Source of the DNA: Pantoea sp. 18069
Lineage (GTDB): Bacteria; Pseudomonadota; Gammaproteobacteria; Burkholderiales; Burkholderiaceae_C
Reading direction: 5' to 3'
DNA: 44,108 nucleotides
NCBI RefSeq assembly: GCF_902706035.1
Contig: NZ_CACSJA010000042.1
Location: 1-44,108, forward strand
Shown here: in pieces, positions 14,494 to 22,024 of the stretch
How positions within the stretch are numbered: the first letter of the stretch is position 1
How the letters are laid out: each line of letters begins with the position of its first letter
Notes under the pieces: model-generated
What the model was told of the DNA's origin: nothing
The model's database searches: none
What the model saw: only the letters and a program-made list of their open reading frames with translations
Program-made: the position numbers and the translations under genes

Positions 14494-17400
14494 TTGGCTT
14501 CCAAACCCGGCAGCGTCAACCCACGTTCAATTCAAACATTGGATCACTTGATTGCGTCTGCGACGGGAAAGACGACGGGTGGCGTCGTCAGTTTTACGGT
14601 GCCAGTGGCGGATCGCGCGAAGGTTGCGCAAGAGTACAAGAAGGCCATGGTCGCGTTGGATGGCCACGAATTTTGGGTTGAGGGCGCCGAGGAGTCATAT
14701 CGATCCGACAGGGGGCTCTGGACGCCACAGCGCCGAGCCGTTGCCTTGGCTCACGCGTACCTGGCCTCACGAAAACACGCTGCAACGGATGCACCTCGCG
14801 AGGCGGCGCTCATCAAGATGCCCACGGGCACTGGCAAGACGGGCGTCATCGCGACGCTCGCCTGCGTGTCGCCCCTGGTCAAGAAGGTGCTGATCCTGAC
14901 CCCTCGTGCTGGACTCGTGCATCAGATGAAGCAGGACTTGAGCTTCCGTTTCTGGAGTCGCTCGGTCCACGGGGTCTATCACGGGTGCAAACTGCACGAG
15001 AAACTGACTGACACAGAGATCAGCGATCTCAGCGCAGCGGTCAAGGCCGGCAAGGTGACACCGGTTCGCGTCCTGGCCGCGGAAGAGTACTCAAAGATCT
15101 GGAAGGAGCGGACCCAGGACCGACAGATTCTGGTGTCGACGTTCAACGCGCTGCACTTGGTCATGGGTATCGCCTCGCCGCCCCACCGGTCAATGTATGG
15201 CAAGGAGATCCGCCCGGTCGCCAGCAGCCTGAATGGGCTTGAACCGGGGAAAACGGCCGATGAGTGCCTCGCAGCGTTCCAGGATCTTCTGAAATCCGTC
15301 GATTTAGTGATCGTCGACGAGGGGCATCACGAGCCGGCGTATTCGTGGGCGCAGGCTGTTCGCGCCATCGGCAAGCCCACGATCATTTTCTCGGCCACCC
15401 CGTATCGCAACGACTACAAGTACTTCGAGATCGACGGCAACTTCGTGTTCAACCTGCCATGGCAGGAGGCCGTGGATCAGAAGCTCATCCGCGACGTGCA
15501 GTTCGCAGCGCCGGTGGCATCGAGCTCAGCAAAATCGTCAAGCGGCTCAGGTCGTCGCAGTAGTGCCGCCAAGCCAACGGGCTACACCCCGCAGAGCTTC
15601 GTCGACGAGTTTGCAGCGACGCTCAAGCTGCTTCCCGCAGGTAAGAAGGTGATCGTCCACGCGGGCACGTTCGCAGCACTCAAGACGCTGCAGCGCGTCT
15701 TCTTCAACAAGGGCAAGGGCGAGGCCGCCTTACTGATTCACGACGCCTACCAGGGCGTCGCCGAGCTTGAGTGCAAGGACTTGGATGGCCTTTCAGCTCG
15801 CCACAAGAAGCAACTCAAGGAGCTCAGATTCAATCAGGTTCGGCAGACGGAAGCAAATCCGGATGCCTCAGGCGTCCGCATTTGGCTGCACCAGTACAAG
15901 CTGATGGAGGGGATCGACGACAGCAGCTTCATCGAGATCTGGCTCTACGACGGCCTTGGAAACGCCCGGCAGGTTGTGCAGCAGATCGGGCGCGCCATCC
16001 GGCGCCCGGACCTGAAGGATCCCACCGGACAAATCGCAATCATCCGCGGCAGCTCGAAGAAACTGGACCGATACGAAGGTTCTCCAACCGTGGCCGAGCA
16101 GACCGCGCGTCGCTGGAAGGAGTACCTCGAGTACGAAGAGTATGCGGCGCAGCGATCTGATGTGGCCTTCATCGCAGAGACCCAGCTGGTTGCCTCAGTC
16201 AAGCGCACGGCGCCGGCGGTCCAATACATCGCTGGCGAGTTCAAGGGTGGGCACCTGCTTGATCAGAACCCGACAATGGAGGCCTTCGTCCTCCCTCGGC
16301 GAGCGGTGGTGTGTCGCGTCGAGGGAGTTGACGCGCATGATCCCATAGCCATTCCCGACAAGGTTCTGGAGCAGCTTCAGGCTGCAAGCTGCGAAGCCAT
16401 GCAGCTAGAAGAGCGATTCGACATTGCGGTGGTGTCGGCACCGGCCGGTGAAATCTATAAGGACGTCCGCCTGATCCGCTACCTTGCCTGGGGCAACTCG
16501 CCATACCTGGCAAGTCACCACATTCCAGAGTGGCGACTGGGCGTCATGGCCATCGTCCGGTCGGGCCGCTACATCTTCCTGCTCGACACCGAGAGCATCT
16601 GCATCGACTACGACCGGCTGAAGCTGCTCAGCCCGGATCCCGTCGAATTGAAGCGGTTGTTTGCGCGGACTGCCACTGGCGCTGCTGCACCAGCCAATGC
16701 CACACGTATTGTCGAGACGGTGGCCAGCGGTTTGGACACGAGCGAACTGGGCCTTCGATCTATCAGCATCCGCAAGCATGCGCTCGACGACGCCTATTTC
16801 GATCTCGCCGAGGCCAGCCAGATCCCGACGTCAGTGCGCGGCTTTGGACAACTTGGACCCAAGTCAGCGCGCCGCCGGCTGTCGCTGTCTCGCTCCAGCG
16901 TCGCTGACGCGACCAACAAGCCGCTGCCTGTGAAGGACTACGTGGAGTGGGCACGGATCGTCGGGACCACAATGGCCGATGGCGGGGTGAAGCCTCACGG
17001 TTTCTTTGACCGGTTCGCGAATGAGGTGGCCGCCCTTGACGAGACGAAGGGCGCTCCCAAGTCCATCCTGCTAGATGTCTGGGAACTGCTGGACACAGCC
17101 ACCGAGACGCGGGACGAGCGTGCTTGGGATCTGGATGCCGCCCGGGAAGTATTGAAGTGGGACACCTGCTGTGAGATAACAGACCGCCGAACCAGCTCGA
17201 CCGCACCGGCGAGGTATGCCTTCGATTTCGGTCCTCACGAGGTCGAGATCAAGTACATCTACAAAGCGGCCATTCCGTCTACGGGTCGCTATGCACTTTC
17301 CTGTCCCGCGCTCAACGAGGCGCTCAGTGACCCCAGTGTGCTGACGGGCGGTACGGAGACCGATGCCGACAACACCGCCTTCGGCCGACTGCAGTCGGTT

Positions 17401-18216
17401 TCCCTGACACGGCTTATCAACCAGGAGCAGTCGTTCCGGGTGGTCACCTCCGAAGATCGAGTCGTCTATTCGAAATCCCACTTCTATCGGCCGCACATCG
17501 ACGATGCCCTGATGTCGATCCTAGAGCCCTGCCAGGCTGTCAAGCTGGTCCTGAGCGAAAAGGGGGACACACGGATCACGAGCGTGGCCGACTGGGATAC
17601 AAAGACGCTGTTTGGACTCGTGTACGGCTGGATCAACTCGACGACCGCGCATACTTTGGAGCTTGCGAAGGATCTTCAGGGTTGCGGCTTGGTCATTTGC
17701 GATGACCGGAACGACGAGACGGCCGACTTCTACGGGATCAATGATGTCGCGAGACGCGTCATCATGATCCACGGCAAGGCGGCCGACGGAACTGCCGGTG
17801 TGTCTGCTAGGAAGCTGCAGGACGTCACGCGTCAAGCCTTGGCAAGCCTAGCGTTCGCGGGCTCCAGCCGTCGCGACTTCCCGTTCTCGTCCAAGTGGAA
17901 GTCCGATTGGACGGTCGTTCTTAAAGATGCCAAAAAGGCGGCGATATCGAAGACACGATTCCTGTCTAAGGTCGTCAAACCAGCAATCCCACCGACGCCA
18001 AAGGAAGCGCACGGTCTGCTTTTGAAGGCACTCGCCGACCCGGCGTACAAGAAGGAGATCGTGATGTTCACCGGCGGCCTCTTGAGTCAAAAGGCGGCGC
18101 TGGCGACCCTGAAGAGCTCCGATCAGCGAGAGCTTCAGTTTCTCTACTTCCTGGCGGCGGTGCGATCGACGTTTGATCGAGCAGGCGTGCGGTTCCGGAT
18201 CGTTTGCAACGAATAG
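14494..18216 (+). CDS. Large SF2 helicase with C-terminal PD-(D/E)XK-like nuclease motif; candidate defence protein
   Basis: A 1240-residue protein. I chose the TTG at 14494 because CAGGAG lies 7 bases upstream; an in-frame ATG at 14473 has no ribosome-binding site. Helicase motifs in order: Walker A MPTGTGKTG (about 109-117), DEGHH (275-279), motif III FSATPYRND (299-307), and motif VI QQIGRAIRRP (496-505). Between motifs III and VI is a Ser-rich insert (about 342-358). Residues 560-1000 are unrecognised. Near the C-terminus CDDRNDETADFYGIN ... VIMIHGKA places E1075-x2-D1078 and H1093-x-K1095 like the active site of PD-(D/E)XK nucleases seen in other defence helicases. It is a stand-alone gene on the island with no methylase or specificity subunit nearby. 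Helicase assignment is firm; the nuclease and antiphage roles are inference. Confidence 0.8.
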   Translation: MASKPGSVNPRSIQTLDHLIASATGKTTGGVVSFTVPVADRAKVAQEYKKAMVALDGHEFWVEGAEESYRSDRGLWTPQRRAVALAHAYLASRKHAATDAPREAALIKMPTGTGKTGVIATLACVSPLVKKVLILTPRAGLVHQMKQDLSFRFWSRSVHGVYHGCKLHEKLTDTEISDLSAAVKAGKVTPVRVLAAEEYSKIWKERTQDRQILVSTFNALHLVMGIASPPHRSMYGKEIRPVASSLNGLEPGKTADECLAAFQDLLKSVDLVIVDEGHHEPAYSWAQAVRAIGKPTIIFSATPYRNDYKYFEIDGNFVFNLPWQEAVDQKLIRDVQFAAPVASSSAKSSSGSGRRSSAAKPTGYTPQSFVDEFAATLKLLPAGKKVIVHAGTFAALKTLQRVFFNKGKGEAALLIHDAYQGVAELECKDLDGLSARHKKQLKELRFNQVRQTEANPDASGVRIWLHQYKLMEGIDDSSFIEIWLYDGLGNARQVVQQIGRAIRRPDLKDPTGQIAIIRGSSKKLDRYEGSPTVAEQTARRWKEYLEYEEYAAQRSDVAFIAETQLVASVKRTAPAVQYIAGEFKGGHLLDQNPTMEAFVLPRRAVVCRVEGVDAHDPIAIPDKVLEQLQAASCEAMQLEERFDIAVVSAPAGEIYKDVRLIRYLAWGNSPYLASHHIPEWRLGVMAIVRSGRYIFLLDTESICIDYDRLKLLSPDPVELKRLFARTATGAAAPANATRIVETVASGLDTSELGLRSISIRKHALDDAYFDLAEASQIPTSVRGFGQLGPKSARRRLSLSRSSVADATNKPLPVKDYVEWARIVGTTMADGGVKPHGFFDRFANEVAALDETKGAPKSILLDVWELLDTATETRDERAWDLDAAREVLKWDTCCEITDRRTSSTAPARYAFDFGPHEVEIKYIYKAAIPSTGRYALSCPALNEALSDPSVLTGGTETDADNTAFGRLQSVSLTRLINQEQSFRVVTSEDRVVYSKSHFYRPHIDDALMSILEPCQAVKLVLSEKGDTRITSVADWDTKTLFGLVYGWINSTTAHTLELAKDLQGCGLVICDDRNDETADFYGINDVARRVIMIHGKAADGTAGVSARKLQDVTRQALASLAFAGSSRRDFPFSSKWKSDWTVVLKDAKKAAISKTRFLSKVVKPAIPPTPKEAHGLLLKALADPAYKKEIVMFTGGLLSQKAALATLKSSDQRELQFLYFLAAVRSTFDRAGVRFRIVCNE

Positions 18217-18218
18217 CA

Positions 18219-18377
18219 GTTCCAAACGCCGCTCAGCGCGCGCCAACCGAGCGCTGCGATGCCTGTATGGTCACGAAGAATGGTCAAAACCTGCGCACCG
18301 TGTCGGCTGCGGCGGACTACGACGGGAACAATTTCCGCTTCACCAGCGGCGTGATCCAGCAGTTGCACGCTTCGTAA
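18219..18377 (+). pseudogene. Possible 3' fragment of an unknown gene
   Basis: An open frame ending TAA at 18375-18377 reads TERCDACMVTKNGQNLRTVS then AAADYDGNNFRFTSGVIQQL then HAS, with natural-looking protein composition but no good start. A second short frame (MNGVEEPTRYTDTPRVEGSH..., ATG 18387) follows 9 bases after the stop, as in an operon tail. I do not recognise either. They may be remnants of genes truncated when the helicase segment was acquired. Confidence 0.3.
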
Positions 18378-18463
18378 GGTGCGCGCATGAACGGTGTTGA
18401 AGAACCAACGCGGTATACAGATACGCCCCGCGTGGAAGGATCGCACCAGCCCTGCTCACATCC

Positions 18464-18497
18464 GTTTGCAACTCTATTTCCATTGCGTGTCACGCAA
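18464..18497. repeat. Right copy of island-end inverted repeat plus perfect palindrome
   Basis: GTTTGCAACTC then TATTTCCAT (18464-18483) is the inverted partner of 8633-8652. Directly adjoining is TTGCGTG-T-CACGCAA (18483-18497), a perfect 7-bp dyad around one base. Together they resemble a recombination core or a protein-binding site at the edge of the island. From 18498 to 18718 I see no gene. Confidence 0.45.
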
Positions 18498-18718
18498 CAC
18501 GTCGGAAATCCCAGTTTTTGCAACTTTTGCTGGTTTAGCTACCGAACCGAAACAATCGCCTGAGTAGCAAACAGACTGCTTAGGTTTTCCAACTTTATTC
18601 CGTTGGACCACAAAGGAGCGAAGGGCGGGATGGGGCAGAAGCATGGTGGAAAGCAAAGTGACGCATGACTATCGCCAGCCCAGGGCGCCGCCTGCGAGAC
18701 TGGCGTGCCCCAGCATTG

Positions 18719-18842
18719 GGGCAGCGAGGAAGGGCCGCCCCGCACCGAGGCTGCCGTCCCTGGCCGGGCGCCCCCCTCCACCGAAGGTTGAGAGGGGGAA
18801 GCGAGGGCGGCCCATGCCGCGAAGTCGCTCAGGGGGTGCTTA
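18719..18842. repeat. Dispersed repeat family B, copy 1
   Basis: It shares blocks GGCAGCGAG, AAGGGCCGCCCCGC, CGAGGCTGCCGTCCC, CCCTCCACCGAAGG, TTGAGAGGGGGAAGC and TCAGGGGGTGCTTA with copies at 24401-24479 (inverted) and 28591-28687. Copy 1 has an extra ~30 bp. Its end supplies the last codons and the stop of rpe. Confidence 0.8.
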
Positions 18843-19515
18843 ATTTTTCTCGCATGCCGTCGATGACGCTGCGGTAGTCGGGCTTGCCGAAGATCGCGCT
18901 GCCGGCAACAAAGGTATCGGCACCGGCGTCGGCGACGCGGCGGATGTTCTCGCCCTTGATGCCGCCGTCGACTTCAAGGCGGATGTCCTTGCCCGAAGCC
19001 TCGATGCGCCGGCGCGCGTCCTCGATCTTGCGGAAGGTGCTGTCGATGAAGCTCTGGCCGCCGAAACCGGGGTTGACGCTCATCAGCAGGATCAGGTCGA
19101 TGTCGTCGATCATCCAGTCGAGCACGTCCAGCGACGCGGCCGGGTTGAACACCAGGCCGGCCTTGCAGCCGTGCGACTTGATGGCCTGCACGCTGCGGTG
19201 CACATGGGTGGACGCATCGGGGTGGAAGCTGATGTAGTCGGCGCCGGCCTGGGCGAAGGCCTGGGCCAGTGCATCGACGGGCTGCACCATCAGGTGCACG
19301 TCGATGGGCACGGCCACGCCTTCGGCGGTCTTGGCGTGGGGCTTCAAAGCCTCACAGATCATGGGGCCGAAAGTCAGGTTGGGCACGTAATGGTTGTCCA
19401 TCACGTCGAAGTGGATCCAGTCGGCTCCAGCAGCAATGACGCTGCGGACTTCTTCACCGAGGCGGGAGAAGTCGGCGGACAGAATCGAGGGGGCGATGCG
19501 GAAGGTGCTGCTCAT
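18829..19515 (-). CDS. rpe: Ribulose-phosphate 3-epimerase
   Basis: Interconverts ribulose 5-phosphate and xylulose 5-phosphate in the pentose phosphate and Calvin pathways. The 228-residue TIM barrel shows IAPSILSADFSRLGEE, WIHFDVMDNHYVPNLTFGP (metal-binding His and Asp), VDVHLMV-type strand PIDVHLMVQP, MSVNPGFGGQSF, and VDGGIKGENI with the catalytic Asp. The C-terminus LSTP and the TGA stop are made by repeat family B. It is divergent from apaG with only 29 bp between start codons, so promoters overlap there. It normally runs into gph; the island has broken that link. Confidence 0.96.
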   Translation of the reverse strand: MSSTFRIAPSILSADFSRLGEEVRSVIAAGADWIHFDVMDNHYVPNLTFGPMICEALKPHAKTAEGVAVPIDVHLMVQPVDALAQAFAQAGADYISFHPDASTHVHRSVQAIKSHGCKAGLVFNPAASLDVLDWMIDDIDLILLMSVNPGFGGQSFIDSTFRKIEDARRRIEASGKDIRLEVDGGIKGENIRRVADAGADTFVAGSAIFGKPDYRSVIDGMREKLSTP

Positions 19516-19544
19516 CCGTCAATTGTCGCAGTTACTATTGCACC

Positions 19545-19952
19545 ATGCCGACCAACGACTTTCAGATCGAGGTACAGCCCGAATACCTGCCAGAGCAATC
19601 TGCGCCGGAAGCCGGCGTGTTCCGCTTTGTCTACACCATCACCATCACCAACGCGGGCCGCACGCCCGCGCAGTTGATTGCGCGCCACTGGATCATCAGC
19701 GACAGCAACGGGCATACCGAGGAGGTCAAGGGCCTGGGCGTGATCGGCCACCAGCCGCTGCTGCAGCCCGGCGAAGCCTTCCAGTACAGCAGCGGCTGCG
19801 AGCTGCGCACGCCCAGCGGCACCATGCACGGCAGCTACCTGTGCGTGACCGACGAGGGCGAGACCTTCACCGCTGCGATCCGCCTGTTCATGCTCGAAGC
19901 CTTCGATTCCGGCACCGACCCGCGCCCCCTGAGTGACCGCATATTGCACTGA
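19545..19952 (+). CDS. apaG: ApaG protein
   Basis: Small cytoplasmic beta-sandwich protein of 135 residues, linked by older genetics to Co2+/Mg2+ efflux and to ApaH regulation; its molecular role is unclear. Family motifs are VFRFVYTITITNAGRTPAQL, LIARHWIISDSNG, VKGLGVIGHQPLLQPGE and FQYSSGCELRTPSGTMHGSY. TACTAT lies 6 bases before the ATG and would place the transcript start at the start codon, so a leaderless message is possible. The next gene begins on the base after its stop. Confidence 0.95.
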   Translation: MPTNDFQIEVQPEYLPEQSAPEAGVFRFVYTITITNAGRTPAQLIARHWIISDSNGHTEEVKGLGVIGHQPLLQPGEAFQYSSGCELRTPSGTMHGSYLCVTDEGETFTAAIRLFMLEAFDSGTDPRPLSDRILH

Positions 19953-21914
19953 ATGAAGCGAACCGCTTACGACCTGCCCCTGCTCCTGCTCGAACTCGAC
20001 CCGCAGGCCGACCTCGCCCACCGCCATCTGTGGCTGATCCATCTGCTGGCCTGGGTGCGCGCGCCCGCGCCTTCGATCGAGCTGGCCGTCGACCGCGTGC
20101 GTCAGTTCGTCGATGCGCTCGAAGCCGACCCCGCGGCGCGCGCGCGCATGCAGGCCTGGTGGGAGCGGTTCATAGAAACCGTCGACCTCACCACGCTGCT
20201 GGCCGACTTCGGCTTCGCCCCGCGCACCGCGCTGGCCAGCGAAATGAGCGAGCGCCTGCGCTACAAGCTGCTGCCCGCGAGCCCCGAGACCATCGATGCT
20301 TCCGAGCTGTTCATGCTCGCGCTGCCCGACGAGTTCGACGCGCGCTGGCTCAATGCGCTCGACGGCGAGCTGCTCGCGCGCCTGCGGGTGCTGGTTTCAT
20401 CTAAGCAGGATGGCCCTTCGTACTGGCAGCGCACGCTGCTCAGCGCCATCACCTATTGCGCCGGCCAGATCCTGTCGACCGGCTTTGCGCCCGAGCTGCG
20501 CCTGCGCATGAGCGACAGCGCGCGCAATGCCCAGCCATTCCACGCGCTGATCCATGACGTCGAGAACCTGCGCGTGGAAGTGATGCTCGCGCTGCGCACG
20601 CCCGACCGCCTGCTGGCTGCGGAGCAGCGCCTGCGCGAGCGGCTAGACGCCTGCCGCGCGGCCACGGCCACCGTGTACTCGCATTTCGAGTCCGAAGGCA
20701 TTTCCGTCGGCCTGGTGTTCCGGCTGCGCCAGTTGCGCGAGCGCATCGTGCGCGTGCGCCGGCTGCTCGACTGCCTGACATCCGAGCGGCCGGTCGCCGA
20801 AGCCGCGCCGCTGCTCGCCCACCTGGTCGGCGTGGCGCGCGAGCGGCGCAGCCTGCGCGCGCTGTTCTCGGCCAATTCCTCGCTGCTCGCGGCCAAGGTG
20901 GTCGAGCGCAGCGCCGAAACCGGCGAGCACTACATCACGCGCAACGCCGCCGAATACCGCGCCATGGTCGGCAAGGCCGCGGGCGGCGGCATGGTGATGG
21001 CCTTCACCACCTTGATGAAGTTTGCGCTCGCCTCGCTGGCGCTGTCGGCGTTCTGGGGCGGCCTGCTCGCGGGCATGAATTACGCGCTGAGCTTCGTGCT
21101 GATCCAGATGCTGATGTTCACCGTGGCCACGAAACAGCCCGCGATGACCGCGCCGGCGATGGCCGCCAAGCTCAAGGAACTGCCGGACCAGAAGTCCGTC
21201 GAGGACTTCGTCAGCGAAGTCGCGAATCTCGCGCGCTCGCAGGTCGCGGCCATCCTGGGCAATGTGCTGGTCGTGCTGCCGGGCGCGCTAGGCCTTTCCT
21301 GGCTGTTCCTGCAGGCGTTTGGCCACCCGCCGCTGGACAGGCCGCATGCCGACCAGGTGCTCGATTCGCTGAGCCTGCTCGGCCCCTCGGTGCTGTTCGC
21401 GGCGGTCACCGGCGTGCTGCTGTTCACCAGCAGCCTGGTCGCGGGCTGGGCGGAGAACTGGTTCGTGCTGCGGCGCATGGATTCGGCGATACGCTACAAC
21501 CCGCGCATCTCCGATTTCCTGGGCGCCGCGCGCGCCGACCGCTGGGCCCACTTCCTGCGCAAGAACATTTCGGGCTTTGCGGCCAATATCTCGCTGGGCA
21601 TGATGCTCGGCCTGGTGCCGGCGTTCGCCGGCTTTTTCGGCCTCGGGCTCGAAGTGCGCCACATCACGCTGTCGGCCGGCCAGATCGGCGTGGCCAGCAC
21701 CACGCTGGGCATGGAGGTGCTGCACAACAGCGCCTTCTGGTGGGCCATGGCCATGCTGCCGTTCAACGGCGCGCTGAATGTGATCGTCAGCTTCCTGCTG
21801 GCATTCCGCCTCGCGCTCAGAGCGCACAACGTCAGCGGTGTGGACCGCGAGCGCATTTACCGCGCGATCCGCGCGCGCCTGCGCAACGCACCGCTGAGTT
21901 TCTTCAAACCTTGA
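19953..21914 (+). CDS. SpecificRecomb-family membrane protein (so-called site-specific recombinase)
   Basis: A 653-residue protein of the family named after gonococcal Gcr (Pfam SpecificRecomb). The N-terminal half (1-340) is soluble and helical. From about residue 345 there are several membrane segments, for example MVMAFTTLMKFALASLALSA, LLAGMNYALSFVLIQMLMF, VLVVLPGALGLSWLFLQAF, ISLGMMLGLVPAFAGFFGLG and LNVIVSFLLAFRLAL. No catalytic motif of tyrosine or serine recombinases is visible, and a polytopic membrane protein is an unlikely recombinase, so the family name should not be taken literally. Its ATG directly abuts the apaG stop, indicating co-transcription. Confidence 0.85.
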   Translation: MKRTAYDLPLLLLELDPQADLAHRHLWLIHLLAWVRAPAPSIELAVDRVRQFVDALEADPAARARMQAWWERFIETVDLTTLLADFGFAPRTALASEMSERLRYKLLPASPETIDASELFMLALPDEFDARWLNALDGELLARLRVLVSSKQDGPSYWQRTLLSAITYCAGQILSTGFAPELRLRMSDSARNAQPFHALIHDVENLRVEVMLALRTPDRLLAAEQRLRERLDACRAATATVYSHFESEGISVGLVFRLRQLRERIVRVRRLLDCLTSERPVAEAAPLLAHLVGVARERRSLRALFSANSSLLAAKVVERSAETGEHYITRNAAEYRAMVGKAAGGGMVMAFTTLMKFALASLALSAFWGGLLAGMNYALSFVLIQMLMFTVATKQPAMTAPAMAAKLKELPDQKSVEDFVSEVANLARSQVAAILGNVLVVLPGALGLSWLFLQAFGHPPLDRPHADQVLDSLSLLGPSVLFAAVTGVLLFTSSLVAGWAENWFVLRRMDSAIRYNPRISDFLGAARADRWAHFLRKNISGFAANISLGMMLGLVPAFAGFFGLGLEVRHITLSAGQIGVASTTLGMEVLHNSAFWWAMAMLPFNGALNVIVSFLLAFRLALRAHNVSGVDRERIYRAIRARLRNAPLSFFKP

Positions 21915-22024
21915 AGACGCACTTGTCCTGCATTGTTTTCAAACAGGCAAGGATAAAGTCCCCCGGCAGCTGCCGACGGAGCCGTAACCAGCCGGCCGGG
22001 TAGCCCATAACAGGAGGAAGACGC
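21915..22024 (+). other. Structured GC-rich leader of the antiporter gene
   Basis: Between SpecificRecomb and the antiporter lies a 110-bp spacer with CGGCAGCTGCCG (perfect 12-bp palindrome, about 21964-21975) and further complementary blocks (CCCCCGGC with GCCGGCCGGG), then AGGAGGAAG as ribosome-binding site. I could not match it to a known riboswitch class by eye. Confidence 0.3.

Noticed and set aside
8640..18720. tRNA gene as island attachment site
   Set aside because: No tRNA-like cloverleaf was seen at either end or elsewhere in the window.
19512..20042. Antisense frame across apaG as a separate gene
   Set aside because: It lies opposite apaG and the start of the SpecificRecomb gene and has shadow composition.
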